From: Sulfitobacter litoralis
Lineage (GTDB): Bacteria > Pseudomonadota > Alphaproteobacteria > Rhodobacterales > Rhodobacteraceae
Reading direction: 5' to 3'
Assembly: GCF_900103185.1 (NCBI RefSeq)
Contig: NZ_FNJD01000004.1
Span: 1 to 64,000 of the forward strand
DNA length: 64,000 nucleotides
Positions 17,729 through 27,322 of this stretch are shown piece after piece. Both the position numbers and the translations under genes were made by a program. The notes beneath the pieces are model-generated. The model was given only the letters and a program-made list of their open reading frames with translations. It was not told the DNA's origin and searched no databases. Position 1 is the stretch's first letter, and each line of letters starts with the position of its first letter.

Positions 17729-19096
17729 ATGACACCTGAATTTTTAATTCCCTCGACGCTGATCCGTAAAGGCCGCGAATACAGCCGCAAACTTTGGGTG
17801 CGGGTTCTGATTATGGGGCTCTTGGCGGTGTTTTCTTTGTTGGTCAGCACGCTGATTGAAAGGTGGATACCACAGTCACTCGCGACATACCTGACGGGCA
17901 GTGCTGCAGACCGGCTTTTGTCGATTATTGCCAACGCGATGCTCGCGGTGACCACCTTTTCGCTAAGTGTTATGGTCACCGTGTATCGCAGCAGTTCCAC
18001 GCAATGGACGCCGCGGGTGCACCGTCTGATCGTAAAGGACCGTACAACGCAGAACACTTTGGCGGTCTTCATCGGCGCCTATGTCTATGCGTTGATCGCG
18101 ATTATCCTGCGCGAATTAGGGGTGTTCGACGACAAACGATCGTTTGTCTTATTTATCATGACCGTGATCGTTCTCATCGTTATTGTGTTCAGTCTGATCC
18201 GCTGGGTGCTTCATCTGCAGTCCTTTGGCAGCTTGATCGATACGTCACGCCAGGTCGAAGAACAGACCCGCCAGACTTTCCGCGAGAGACTGCAGAACCC
18301 CTGCCTTGGGGCCAATGCGCTGACCGGTGATATTCCCGACAGTGCCGAACCGTTCACGGCCGACGAGAATGGCTATATCCAGCATCTCTACCCGGAAGCG
18401 TTGAACACCGTCGCGGCAAACCATGGGGTGAAAATATACTTTCGACGCAACATCGGTAGCTTTGTGTTCGTAAATGAACCGTTGATGATGATCGACCGCG
18501 TGGGCGACCCCATCGACGACGAACACACCGACGAAACCCTAAGCGCGGGGATCAAGGCTAGCGTTATCATCGGCGACCTGCGGACCTTTGACCAAGATCC
18601 CCGTTTTGGCCTGATCGTGATGGGAGAGGTCGCCTCAAAGGCGCTGTCACCTGGCGTAAACGATCCCGGCACCGCGATCGACATGATTACACGGATCGGG
18701 CGGGTTCTGACGGACTACGAGGACGAAACGTCACAAGAGAGAGACGAGGTTTTGGACCATATCTACGTCGAACCCCTAAAGGCGTCGGATCTGGTCCAAG
18801 ACGCCTTTGGCGCGCTGGCGCGGGATGGCTGCACGGTCGTAGAGGTGCAGCAACGCCTGCAAACGACCTTGAACGGATTGATGCGCCACCCCGACAAGGG
18901 GCTGCGCGATGCGGCGCGTACTTCGGCTGAACGTCACCTGCGTCGGGCCCTCTATGCTATCGAGTTTGAACCGGACCGCGCACAATTGATGGAAAGCGCG
19001 AGCGATGCCGTGCGCGAGGCGGTCACAAAGACCTTGCGGCAGAGCCCGGAACAGGACGATGCACCTGAAATGGACAACGGCACAGATACAACCTAA
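17729..19096 (+). CDS. DUF2254 membrane protein
   Basis: This 455-residue protein matches the DUF2254 family, whose function is unknown. Four hydrophobic segments lie in the N-terminal 170 residues (VLIMGLLAVFSLLVS, LSIIANAMLAVTTFSLSVMV, LAVFIGAYVYALIAIIL and FVLFIMTVIVLIVIVFSLI), and the remainder is a soluble domain containing LSPGVNDPGTAIDMI, a strongly conserved family motif. The family is common in Rhodobacterales. The ribosome site before the ATG is weak. It converges with the CorC-family gene 23 bases downstream. Confidence 0.9.
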   Translation: MTPEFLIPSTLIRKGREYSRKLWVRVLIMGLLAVFSLLVSTLIERWIPQSLATYLTGSAADRLLSIIANAMLAVTTFSLSVMVTVYRSSSTQWTPRVHRLIVKDRTTQNTLAVFIGAYVYALIAIILRELGVFDDKRSFVLFIMTVIVLIVIVFSLIRWVLHLQSFGSLIDTSRQVEEQTRQTFRERLQNPCLGANALTGDIPDSAEPFTADENGYIQHLYPEALNTVAANHGVKIYFRRNIGSFVFVNEPLMMIDRVGDPIDDEHTDETLSAGIKASVIIGDLRTFDQDPRFGLIVMGEVASKALSPGVNDPGTAIDMITRIGRVLTDYEDETSQERDEVLDHIYVEPLKASDLVQDAFGALARDGCTVVEVQQRLQTTLNGLMRHPDKGLRDAARTSAERHLRRALYAIEFEPDRAQLMESASDAVREAVTKTLRQSPEQDDAPEMDNGTDTT

Positions 19097-19119
19097 CGCC
19101 TCGGTGCGCCTCGCGCTAA

Positions 19120-20424
19120 TCAGAGCGGACGGATTTTCAGCTGGGTAATGCGGTTACCGTCACGCGCCATGACTTCGAACCGGAACCCGTGGAAGGAAAA
19201 TACCTGACTGGGCGTCGGGATCATCTGCGCTTCGTGAATCACCAGACCGGCGACGGTGTTTGCCTCATCATCAGGCAGGTCCCATTCTGTCGCGCGGTTC
19301 AGGTCGCGGATGGTCATGGCCCCGTCGACGAAAAACTGCCCGTCTTCGGTCTTAGTGACCCCGTGATCTGCGTCTGGGTCAAACTCGTCAGTGATCTCGC
19401 CGACGATTTCTTCCAGAATGTCTTCGAGCGTGATTAGCCCTTGCAGCGATCCGTATTCATCTACCACGAGTGCAAAATGGGTACGCCGGCGGAGGAACTG
19501 GCGCATTTGTTCGTCAAGCGTAGACGTTTCTGGCACAAAATAGGGCTTCACCGCGATATCGGCGATTTTGAAAGACTTGAACGGCGCGTCGTCATCGGCA
19601 TCATTGATATGCTCGTACATGGCCCGCAGCACGTCCTTGGCGTGGATCACACCAATGATGTTTTCTGGGTCGTCGCGGTAGACGGGCAGGCGGGTGTGAT
19701 TGCTTTCAAGGATCTGTTCAAGGATCTGTGACGGGTCATTCGCGGCGTCGATCATCTCGATCCCCGACCGGTGGAGCATGACCTCTTCGACCATACGTTC
19801 TCGTAGGTCCAATGCCCCAAGAATACGATCGCGATCCTCTTTTTCGACCACACCTTCGGATCGGCCGATTTGCAGCGCACCAGCAATTTCTTCACGCACG
19901 GCAAGGATGTTACTGTCAGGGTCGATCGTCACGCCGAATAAACGCAAGATACCACGGACCAAAAAGCGGACAGCCGACACAACGGGGCTGAAGACCAACA
20001 CCACCAGCGCAATGGGGCGCGACACAGCGGCTGCGGCGGTTTCTGCATTGGTGATCGCATAGGTCTTAGGCAGCACCTCGGCAAATATCAGCACAAGCAG
20101 GGTCATCACCAGCGTCGCCAGCGCCACACCGGATTCACCGAAGACACGCGTAAACAGCGCCGTCGCAAGCGAGGCTGCAAGAATGTTCACAAGATTGTTG
20201 CCCAGCAAGACAGAGCCAATCAGCCGCTCGTTATCTTCGGTGATCCGAAGCGCCCGTTCAGCACCCTTGGACCCTTTGTCTGCTTGCCCGCGCAGCTTGC
20301 CCCGCGATGCAGCCGTCAGCGCCGTTTCAGACCCCGAGAAGAAGCCGGAAAGCACCAGAAGAAACAAGATGATACCGCAGCTGATCCAAAATGCGCCGTC
20401 TAGGATTGCGGGGGCCGTGTCCAT
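19120..20424 (-). CDS. CorC/HlyC-family CNNM-CBS membrane protein
   Basis: This 434-residue protein has the standard order: an N-terminal CNNM (DUF21) domain with four hydrophobic helices (FLLVLSGFFSGSETALTAAS at about residues 20-40, LPKTYAI near 125), two CBS domains (about 205-345), and a C-terminal CorC_HlyC domain (EDGQFFVDGAMTIRDLN to the end). Homologues are linked to magnesium or cobalt efflux, and hemolysin in the family name is historical. The ion has not been settled for this subgroup. It reads away from the phosphoesterase-like gene. Confidence 0.93.
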   Translation of the reverse strand: MDTAPAILDGAFWISCGIILFLLVLSGFFSGSETALTAASRGKLRGQADKGSKGAERALRITEDNERLIGSVLLGNNLVNILAASLATALFTRVFGESGVALATLVMTLLVLIFAEVLPKTYAITNAETAAAAVSRPIALVVLVFSPVVSAVRFLVRGILRLFGVTIDPDSNILAVREEIAGALQIGRSEGVVEKEDRDRILGALDLRERMVEEVMLHRSGIEMIDAANDPSQILEQILESNHTRLPVYRDDPENIIGVIHAKDVLRAMYEHINDADDDAPFKSFKIADIAVKPYFVPETSTLDEQMRQFLRRRTHFALVVDEYGSLQGLITLEDILEEIVGEITDEFDPDADHGVTKTEDGQFFVDGAMTIRDLNRATEWDLPDDEANTVAGLVIHEAQMIPTPSQVFSFHGFRFEVMARDGNRITQLKIRPL

Positions 20425-20488
20425 TTGTGATTATACCTTATCCGTTTGCTCTTAGGGTTATGGGCGTGTGTGCGGTTTCATTCAAGGG

Positions 20489-21316
20489 ATGAGCAGGGTG
20501 AACCATCAAGATTTGGGACAATTGAACGGGCCGATTGTGCTGTTCGGCGGGCCATATTCGAACCTGCAGGCGCTTGAGGCGCTGTTTGAGCGTGCGCGGG
20601 CCTTAGGGGTTGGGCCGGAACGGATGATCTGCACCGGCGATGTGGTGGCCTATTGCGCTGACGCCTATGCGGTCAGCGAAAGGATGCGGTCCAGCGGTGT
20701 GCCTGTCGTCGCTGGAAACTGTGAAAAGCAACTCGCCGCCGGGGCGATGGATTGTGGCTGCGGGTTCGAGGACGGCAGCGCCTGTGATCTGCTGTCTGTC
20801 GGCTGGTACGGCTACGCCAGTGCGCGGATCTCTGACGTGCAGTGCAGATGGATGGGGCAGGCGCCCGACATCATTAGTTTTGTCCACGCCGGAAAACGCT
20901 ATGCCGTGATCCACGGCGGGCACCATGATATCGCCCGCTTTATCTGGCCAGTCTCGTCCGAGGCGGTGTTCGACGAAGAATGGCAAGCGGTTGAACGCAG
21001 CATCGGGCCCATCGACAAGATCATTGCAGGGCATTGTGGTGTGCCATTTGAGCGCCAGACCCCGCGGGGGGCTTGGATAAACGCCGGTGTCATCGGTATG
21101 CCGCCCAATGACGGTGCGCCGCAGACCCGTTTTGCCGTACTAGACACGGGACGGGTCACATTCCACACGCTTGACTATGACCACGTTGGCGCGGCGTCTG
21201 CGATGGAACAGGCTGGCTTAACGCAAGGATATCATAGTGCGCTACTGACAGGTTATTGGCCGTCTGAGGATGTCTTGCCGCCCGAATTGCGCTGCGCTGC
21301 CTTGGCGAGTGGGTGA
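20489..21316 (+). CDS. metallophosphoesterase-like protein with degenerate motifs
   Basis: The 275-residue protein follows the layout of YfcE-like calcineurin-type phosphoesterases, but the metal-ligand motifs are changed. The usual DxHxN is GPYSN (VLFGGPYSNLQAL), GD is kept (CTGDVVAYCADA), GNHD is GNCE, and the late GHxH is GHCG. It may be an inactive or altered enzyme that keeps the fold. The start is uncertain, as GTG at 20468 or 20498 is also possible. Its 3' end overlaps the convergent xerD gene by 64 bases. Confidence 0.8.
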   Translation: MSRVNHQDLGQLNGPIVLFGGPYSNLQALEALFERARALGVGPERMICTGDVVAYCADAYAVSERMRSSGVPVVAGNCEKQLAAGAMDCGCGFEDGSACDLLSVGWYGYASARISDVQCRWMGQAPDIISFVHAGKRYAVIHGGHHDIARFIWPVSSEAVFDEEWQAVERSIGPIDKIIAGHCGVPFERQTPRGAWINAGVIGMPPNDGAPQTRFAVLDTGRVTFHTLDYDHVGAASAMEQAGLTQGYHSALLTGYWPSEDVLPPELRCAALASG

Positions 21317-22227
21317 TTTTCCAGCACCAGCTCGGACAGGCGCGCCTCTAGCACGTGGGTGTAGATTTCGGTCGTAGCAACATCGGCGTGGCCGAGCATG
21401 GTCTGAATGGCCCGTAGATCTGCGCCGTTGGCCAACAGATGGGTGGCAAAAGCATGGCGCAACGTGTGGGGCGTGACCTTTGAGGGCTCTACGCCGGCGG
21501 CAAGCGCGAATTCCTTGATCAAAAGATAGAACCGGTGCCGCGTCAGGTATCCGCTACTGCCACGGCTGGGAAAGAGGTAGATCGACACGGGCTTGCCTTT
21601 GGCATGTGCCGCTTCCTCGGTCTTGTCGCGCTGCACCAGCCATTCCGCAAGCGCCTGTCGCGCCGGTTCAGACAGCGGTACCAACCGTTCCTTACCACCT
21701 TTACCCATGATCAACAGCAATCTCGGGTCGCCCCGTGCGGCGCTGGCCTTGAGGCTGACAAGCTCGCTCACCCGCATGCCCGTGGCGTAAAGAAGCTCCA
21801 TCAGGCAGGTGTTGCGCAACTGGTCCGACATGTTCCGGCCAGAATTATGCGCCGCGTCGAGCAGCAGGTCGACTTCGTGTTCGGACAGTATTTTAGGCAG
21901 GCGTTTGTCTTGACCCGGTCCCGCAATCTGTATCGCGGGGTTATCTGTGCGCCAGCCTTCCTCGAAAGCAAAGCGGTACAGCTGTTTGATAGCCGATAGC
22001 CGTCGCGCACGGGTCGATTTGGCAAGGCCCTGCGCATCGCACCAGATCAAATAGGCTTCGATGTCCTTGCGGCCCAAAAGCGCGAAATCCAAGGAGCGGC
22101 GGGCAAGAAAACTGTCGAAATCCTTGAGGTCGCGACCATAGGCGAGCTGTGTATTCGTTGCAGCACCCAATTCAGCCGCTTGCGCCTCTAGAAAGGTCGA
22201 TATCCAATGCAGCAGGTCAGTTTGCAT
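21253..22227 (-). CDS. xerD: tyrosine recombinase XerD
   Basis: XerD works with XerC at dif to resolve chromosome dimers. The 324-residue protein has the N-terminal core-binding domain (LAYGRDLKDFDSFLARR) and the catalytic residues in ATGMRVSEL, GKGGKERLVPL, HTLRHAFATHLL, MLGHADVATTEIYTH, i.e. Arg, Lys, His-x-x-Arg, His and Tyr. The ATG at 22227 overlaps the stop of the upstream gene (TGATG), which suggests coupling. The C-terminal tail (about 20 residues after the tyrosine region) overlaps the convergent phosphoesterase-like gene. Confidence 0.94.
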   Translation of the reverse strand: MQTDLLHWISTFLEAQAAELGAATNTQLAYGRDLKDFDSFLARRSLDFALLGRKDIEAYLIWCDAQGLAKSTRARRLSAIKQLYRFAFEEGWRTDNPAIQIAGPGQDKRLPKILSEHEVDLLLDAAHNSGRNMSDQLRNTCLMELLYATGMRVSELVSLKASAARGDPRLLLIMGKGGKERLVPLSEPARQALAEWLVQRDKTEEAAHAKGKPVSIYLFPSRGSSGYLTRHRFYLLIKEFALAAGVEPSKVTPHTLRHAFATHLLANGADLRAIQTMLGHADVATTEIYTHVLEARLSELVLENHPLAKAAQRNSGGKTSSDGQ

Positions 22228-23795
22228 CACTCACGTTCCAGCAAGGACGTCTGCAGTGCCGCACGGCGGGCCGCATCCTCTAGCCCTAGGGCACGCAGGG
22301 TAGAGATGGCATCGCGCAGGGCAGCCGTGTCCCCGCGGGCACCGTCTTCCAAAAGAGCAATTGTATGCAAAATGGCACTGCCCAGCTGACCGTTTTGCGC
22401 CAGTTCAACCAGCCCGCTGCGCGGCGTGGGGGTGCTGAATGCGCTCGCGATGCCCTGAGCATGGGGAATATCGGGGGTAGCGCTTGGGGCTTCGCCGCGT
22501 GCGATTTGCGCGAGAAAGGCGATCTCTGCCGATTGCGTATCACCCCCGACGACCTGTTCGTATAGTGGCGAAAGAAGCAGGACACGATCGCGCAACGCGG
22601 CACTGGCACCGGTGAGTTTCATGCCCTGCAAACCTTCGGCATAGAGCGTGGCAAATGTCACCTCCGTCTCGGCCTGTTGCATGGCACGCCACGCAGGGCG
22701 AAGGGTTTTGGCAATCGTCTCTGGATTACCGGAGGACATGGCACTGTCGAACCGCTGCAAGGCGTCGACACGGTCCCAAATACCGCCAGAAGCTGCGGGT
22801 TCGCGGTCGGTGTAGATGCCAAGAAACCGGTTATCGGGCAGGGCACCGATACGGGTCAGCCGTTCAGAGGCTTCCAGCTGCGCCTTCCACCCTGCGATGT
22901 CGCGCAGATCGGCGACGGCATAGGCGGGCGGTAGATTACGGGTCGGCTGCGGCTCTCCGATAGCTTCAAGCAGACGAAACTTGAGCGGGGTCATCTCGCG
23001 CGGGCCTGGCAATGGGGCTGCGCCCTCGTAAAGGTCGGGATTGAGAAACCGGTCGAGCAGCAACAGATCATTCTCGGGCAGCAGCGCCAGCGCTTGGGCA
23101 GAGCCCAGGGTCAGCGACGCCGTGTCCCATTCCCCCGACCGCGCGGCGCACAGGATACGCACGCCGTAATCTGTGGTCAGAAAAGGTTTGTCTTTCAGGC
23201 GCAGACAGGCGCGATCCTCTGTGCCAAGCAGCAGGCTGACCTGTATCCACAGATCAAAGTGAGCAACGGAGGTATCGACGCCGGCCTGTTCGATCAACGA
23301 CATTGCCGGATCAAGGGCTGCGGCCTCCATCAAGGTACGCACGCGGGCGAGGGCGAGCGTATCGCCCTGCTTTGCGTCACCTTGCGGGGCGGTCGCTTGC
23401 GCAAGCAGTATGGTAAACAGCAATGAATGGGCAACAGGCAGATGCAGCTCTGGCAAGCGGTCAAGCTGATGCGCGATATCCTCGGCGGTGCTGCCCACCC
23501 ACAAATCCTGCGGCAGACCGGTGACCTTTGTTGGCACCAGCCCGATGGTACGTGGTCCGCCCTTGCCCAAGGGCGCAACGGTCACGGCGGGCGGCAGCGC
23601 GCTGCGCGCTACGGGGGCCTCTGCGGGCTTTACAGGGGGTTTGCGGCTGGGGCGTGGCGGTTTGGGACGTTCACCCAGCCAGTCGATCACAGAAAGGGGC
23701 GCATCAGGTGCGTTCTGCGACGCGGCTTGCGTGGCGGCACCAAGGGGCAGGGCAATCAGGCAAAAAACGCTTAGCTGCCTGACAAATAGGATCAT
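22227..23795 (-). CDS. uncharacterised exported protein, 522 aa
   Basis: I do not recognise a named family. The protein starts with a signal peptide (MILFVRQLSVFCLIALPLGAA, likely cut near ATQA-AS), followed by a proline-rich linker (PKPPRPSRKPPVKPAEAPVA) and about 430 mostly helical residues, which suggests a periplasmic protein with a solenoid-like body. It overlaps the 49-codon gene upstream by 4 bases and xerD downstream by 1 base, so all three are probably translated from one message. A role linked to recombination or to the envelope cannot be decided. Confidence 0.85.
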   Translation of the reverse strand: MILFVRQLSVFCLIALPLGAATQAASQNAPDAPLSVIDWLGERPKPPRPSRKPPVKPAEAPVARSALPPAVTVAPLGKGGPRTIGLVPTKVTGLPQDLWVGSTAEDIAHQLDRLPELHLPVAHSLLFTILLAQATAPQGDAKQGDTLALARVRTLMEAAALDPAMSLIEQAGVDTSVAHFDLWIQVSLLLGTEDRACLRLKDKPFLTTDYGVRILCAARSGEWDTASLTLGSAQALALLPENDLLLLDRFLNPDLYEGAAPLPGPREMTPLKFRLLEAIGEPQPTRNLPPAYAVADLRDIAGWKAQLEASERLTRIGALPDNRFLGIYTDREPAASGGIWDRVDALQRFDSAMSSGNPETIAKTLRPAWRAMQQAETEVTFATLYAEGLQGMKLTGASAALRDRVLLLSPLYEQVVGGDTQSAEIAFLAQIARGEAPSATPDIPHAQGIASAFSTPTPRSGLVELAQNGQLGSAILHTIALLEDGARGDTAALRDAISTLRALGLEDAARRAALQTSLLERE

Positions 23796-23941
23796 TGCTG
23801 CTCCAACGTCACGGATTCGCGGATTTCAACCTGAGGGGGGGCAAAGTCCGCGCCAAAGAACGGCCCGACATAGGCATAGACCGCAAGGCCGATAAACCCG
23901 ATAATTGCGAGGTAAATCAGAAACTTGATGAGTTTGCCCAT
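23792..23941 (-). CDS. small single-pass membrane protein, 49 aa
   Basis: The frame begins MGKLIKFLIYLAIIGFIGLA, a lysine-flanked transmembrane helix, followed by VYAYVGPFFGADFAPPQ and a short acidic tail. It has no known family that I can name. Its stop overlaps the start of the 522-residue exported protein in an ATGA arrangement, which supports translation. The gene is divergent from aroK, 80 bases away. Confidence 0.78.
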   Translation of the reverse strand: MGKLIKFLIYLAIIGFIGLAVYAYVGPFFGADFAPPQVEIRESVTLEQQ

Positions 23942-24021
23942 GAATTCCGCCTGCTTTGTTCTGCATATTTTGACTATTCTATATATGGCCTTTTAGGCAA
24001 GATCACGTCATTCACACAAGA

Positions 24022-24612
24022 ATGAGCGAAATTCAGCAATCCCCAGCCGATACGGCGCAAAACCCACCCCGGTACCACCTGAAAAAGACGGTTGTCATGG
24101 TCGGTATGATGGGCGCAGGTAAAACTGCGGTGGGTCGCGCTTTGGCCACTAAACTTGGCGTTCCGTTTGTGGACAGCGACCACGAAATCGAAGCCGCTGC
24201 CAATCTGACCGTGCCCGAGATCTTTGAACGCGACGGCGAAGCCTTCTTTCGCAAGCGCGAGACCGAAGTGATCTCGCGTCTACTCGATAAGGCACCGGGT
24301 ATCCTGTCCACCGGCGGCGGGGCCTTTCTGGCAGAGGCCAACCGCGACAATATCTCGGCGCGTGGTCTGTCCGTCTGGCTGGACGCTGACCTTGACCTGC
24401 TGTGGAACCGCGTGCGGTATAAAACCTCGCGCCCGCTTTTGCGCACCGCAAACCCCCGCGGCACCCTGACCGAGCTTTTTGAAAAACGCGTACCGATCTA
24501 CCGGCTTGCGGATATGACCGTCGTCAGCACACCGGCGCTGTCGATTGATGCGATGGCGCAGCGCGTGGTGGATGCGCTGGCGGATCGCCCAGATGTACTT
24601 GAGGTGCTGTGA
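24022..24612 (+). CDS. aroK: shikimate kinase
   Basis: Shikimate kinase phosphorylates shikimate with ATP in the pathway to chorismate and aromatic amino acids. The 196-residue protein has the P-loop GMMGAGKT (28-35), the DSDHEIE motif that binds magnesium and shikimate, FFRKRETEV, and STGGGAF for substrate contact. About 20 extra N-terminal residues precede the core, which is usual in this clade. The stop overlaps the start of aroB by one base. Confidence 0.97.
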   Translation: MSEIQQSPADTAQNPPRYHLKKTVVMVGMMGAGKTAVGRALATKLGVPFVDSDHEIEAAANLTVPEIFERDGEAFFRKRETEVISRLLDKAPGILSTGGGAFLAEANRDNISARGLSVWLDADLDLLWNRVRYKTSRPLLRTANPRGTLTELFEKRVPIYRLADMTVVSTPALSIDAMAQRVVDALADRPDVLEVL

Positions 24613-25727
24613 TGCGAAAAACGGTTCATGTCGGCCTTGAGGGTCGCGAATATGACGTGGTTATCGGCCCTGATCTGTTGGCCGAGGCAGGCACACTGAT
24701 TGCGCCTCTTTTACGGCGCAAGCGTGTGGTGGTGGTCACTGACGAGACAGTCGCAGCACACCACCTTGATACGTTGCGCGCCGGTCTGTCGACCGCCGGC
24801 ATTACGGTAGAGGCGCTGGCGCTGCCACCGGGTGAGAAGACAAAATGCTGGGCAGAGCTGACCCGCACTGTCGATTGGCTGATGGACCAGAAAGTCGAAC
24901 GCAACGACATCGTTATCGCCTTTGGCGGCGGGGTGATTGGCGATCTTGTCGGCTTTGCCGCCGCGATCCTGCGCCGTGGCGTGCGGTTTGTGCAAATTCC
25001 GACATCACTGCTGGCACAGGTCGATAGCTCTGTCGGGGGCAAAACTGGAATCAACGTGTCGCAGGGCAAGAACCTTGTGGGCGCGTTTCACCAACCCTCA
25101 CTGGTTTTGGCTGATACGGCCGTTCTGGGCACGCTAGAAACGCGTGATTTCCTTGCCGGCTATGGTGAGGTGGTCAAATACGGGCTGCTTGGCGACGCCG
25201 TTTTCTTTGACTGGCTCGAAGAAAATGCCCCCGCAATGGCGGCAGGCGATATGGCGCTGAGGGTCGAAGCGGTGCGGCGGTCGGTTCAGATGAAAGCCGA
25301 TATCGTGCTACGCGACGAGAAAGAGCACGGCGATCGCGCGCTGTTGAACCTTGGTCACACTTTCTGTCACGCGCTAGAGGCGGCGACGGGCTACTCTGAC
25401 CGGTTGTTGCACGGCGAGGGCGTGGCCATCGGGTGCGCGATGGCGTTCGAGCTTTCGGCAAGATTGGGGCTTTGTGCGCAAGAAGATCCCAGCCGCGTGC
25501 GTGCCCACTTGCGTACAATGGGAATGAAGACCGACCTGCGCGATATCGACGGCGATTTACCCGATGCAGATCATCTGGTGGATTTGATGGGGCAGGACAA
25601 AAAGGTCATCGACGGCAAGCTCCGCTTTATTCTTGCCCGCGGTATTGGCGAGGCTTTCGTAACAGCGGATGTGCCGCCCGACGCCGTTCGCAGGCTTTTG
25701 TCTGATGCTTTGGCCGAGCGCGGATAG
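24612..25727 (+). CDS. aroB: 3-dehydroquinate synthase
   Basis: AroB converts DAHP to 3-dehydroquinate using NAD+ and a divalent metal, the second step of the shikimate pathway. The 371-residue protein shows the NAD-binding FGGGVIGDLVGFAA, the QIPTSLLAQVDSSVGGKTGIN segment and the metal-binding residues around LLNLGHTFCHALE and LLHGEGVAIG. The ATG at 24612 overlaps the aroK stop (TGATG), so the two genes are translationally coupled. A hairpin terminator follows. Confidence 0.97.
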   Translation: MRKTVHVGLEGREYDVVIGPDLLAEAGTLIAPLLRRKRVVVVTDETVAAHHLDTLRAGLSTAGITVEALALPPGEKTKCWAELTRTVDWLMDQKVERNDIVIAFGGGVIGDLVGFAAAILRRGVRFVQIPTSLLAQVDSSVGGKTGINVSQGKNLVGAFHQPSLVLADTAVLGTLETRDFLAGYGEVVKYGLLGDAVFFDWLEENAPAMAAGDMALRVEAVRRSVQMKADIVLRDEKEHGDRALLNLGHTFCHALEAATGYSDRLLHGEGVAIGCAMAFELSARLGLCAQEDPSRVRAHLRTMGMKTDLRDIDGDLPDADHLVDLMGQDKKVIDGKLRFILARGIGEAFVTADVPPDAVRRLLSDALAERG

Positions 25728-25767
25728 CAAAGTGCAGATGCGCTGACCCTGCGGTCTGGATACAGAA

Positions 25768-25789
25768 AAGGCGGGGAATTCCCCGCCTT
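25768..25789. terminator. bidirectional terminator between aroB and ssb
   Basis: The perfect stem AAGGCGGGG/CCCCGCCTT with an AATT loop lies 40 bases after aroB and 25 bases after the end of convergent ssb. AAAA precedes it, so the minus strand gains a short T-run as well. Confidence 0.85.
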
Positions 25790-25813
25790 AACTATGTCTT
25801 GTACTGGATTGGC

Positions 25814-26341
25814 TTAGAACGGAATTTCGTCATCCAGATCGCGCGAAGAGCTGCGGCCGCCATCGTTGCCGCCGCCGGATGGGCCACTGTCGTAACCGCC
25901 GCCATAGCCACCTTGATCGGATGGGCCGCTGTCATAGCCCCCACCGCCGCCGCCATAGTTGCCACCACCGCCACCGGAACCACCACCGTCGCGGCCATCG
26001 AGCATGGTCAGCGTGCCGCCAAAGCCCTGCAACACGACCTCGGTGCTATATTTATCCTGACCGGACTGGTCCTGCCATTTGCGGGTTTGCAGCTGGCCTT
26101 CGATATACACCTTGGAGCCTTTTTTCAAATATTGCTCTGCGATGCGCACAAGCCCTTCCTGAAAGATTGCAACCGAATGCCATTCGGTTTTTTCGCGACG
26201 CTCGCCCGTGTTGCGGTCTTTCCATGTCTCGGAGGTAGCGATGCGCAGGTTGCACACTTTGCCGCCGTTCTGGAACGAGCGCACTTCGGGATCGCGTCCC
26301 AGATTGCCGATTAGGATCACTTTATTAACTGAGCCGGCCAT
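25814..26341 (-). CDS. ssb: single-stranded DNA-binding protein
   Basis: SSB coats single-stranded DNA in replication and repair. The 175-residue protein has the OB fold ([20 protein letters not shown] to about residue 110), a glycine-rich flexible linker with GGGGG and YDSGPS repeats, and the acidic C-terminal tip DLDDEIPF that recruits partner proteins. I chose the ATG at 26341, which gives the universal start of the family. Confidence 0.97.
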   Translation of the reverse strand: MAGSVNKVILIGNLGRDPEVRSFQNGGKVCNLRIATSETWKDRNTGERREKTEWHSVAIFQEGLVRIAEQYLKKGSKVYIEGQLQTRKWQDQSGQDKYSTEVVLQGFGGTLTMLDGRDGGGSGGGGGNYGGGGGGYDSGPSDQGGYGGGYDSGPSGGGNDGGRSSSRDLDDEIPF

Positions 26342-26563
26342 GATGCCCCCATTTGCTGCAAGATTAAGAGCCACGCGCGAATCCCGCGCGCGCCTAGGAT
26401 TGGCCGACGTTATACCTAGCAGGGTTTGCGATAAACAGGGGGGAGGCAGGATAATCGAAGCCGATTGCCCACGCTGATGTGAGCGGGATCATGAAAAAGC
26501 TGGCACGCGTGAGCGAGTTTGCTATGGTCTGCCGGAATTGAAGCTACGCGGAGCAAAGACAAT

Positions 26564-27148
26564 ATGCGAAATTTGCTAACGGCGGCGCTGTGCTGCTTTG
26601 CAGTGGGTCCAGCACCGGTTGCTGCTGACGTCTTTTCTTCTAAGAACCGGACCAAGCTTTTCGCGTCCCAGACCAAGATCTTGGACACGCGTGCTTCGAA
26701 ACAATATGCGGCCTCGGTCCGGCTTCAGCCGCAGGGCGTGGTAACGCCGACCAAATGGGATACGCCAAAATACCGCGGCAAGTACAAGGGTGTCTACCTT
26801 GGTATGGCCCGCGAAGCCGCGATGCGCCACGGTATCCCGACAGACCTGTTCTTGCGTCTTGTGCAGCAAGAAAGCGGCTGGAACCCCACGGCAAAATCCC
26901 ACAAGGGCGCGCTTGGTTTGGCACAACTGATGCCGGAAACAGCGCGTCATCTGCGCGTGGACCCGACCGATCCGTATCAGAACCTCGACGGAGGGGCGCG
27001 GTACCTCAAGCGGCAGTATCGGGCGTTTGGCTCGTGGAATTTGGCGCTGGCCGCATACAACGCCGGGCCCGGTGCAGTGAAAAAATACGGTGGTATCCCG
27101 CCCTATGCCGAAACCAAAAACTACGTTAAGGTCATTGCCGGCCTTTGA
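26564..27148 (+). CDS. lytic transglycosylase domain protein
   Basis: This 194-residue exported protein has a signal peptide ([21 protein letters not shown]) and an SLT-type domain in its C-terminal half. The catalytic glutamate lies in [10 protein letters not shown], and [12 protein letters not shown] and [14 protein letters not shown] complete the fold motifs. Such enzymes cleave peptidoglycan with formation of 1,6-anhydro ends. The frame extends upstream, but the ATG at 26564 gives the signal peptide a normal position. It could act in wall remodelling or with an export apparatus; no such genes adjoin. Confidence 0.93.
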   Translation: MRNLLTAALCCFAVGPAPVAADVFSSKNRTKLFASQTKILDTRASKQYAASVRLQPQGVVTPTKWDTPKYRGKYKGVYLGMAREAAMRHGIPTDLFLRLVQQESGWNPTAKSHKGALGLAQLMPETARHLRVDPTDPYQNLDGGARYLKRQYRAFGSWNLALAAYNAGPGAVKKYGGIPPYAETKNYVKVIAGL

Positions 27149-27322
27149 TTGGGGGATCTAAGTTATTGAATTATAGGGCATAAAATATCTCGTGCGCTAT
27201 TATTCGCCGTTCCGAGGCGGTGCCCATCGGAACCTAACTCTCAATTGCCGTGTTCCCTTTCCACAGCGTCAGCAGGTCGTCTTCTACGATCGGCGCGCAT
27301 CAGAAAGATAAGGAGCATTCGC

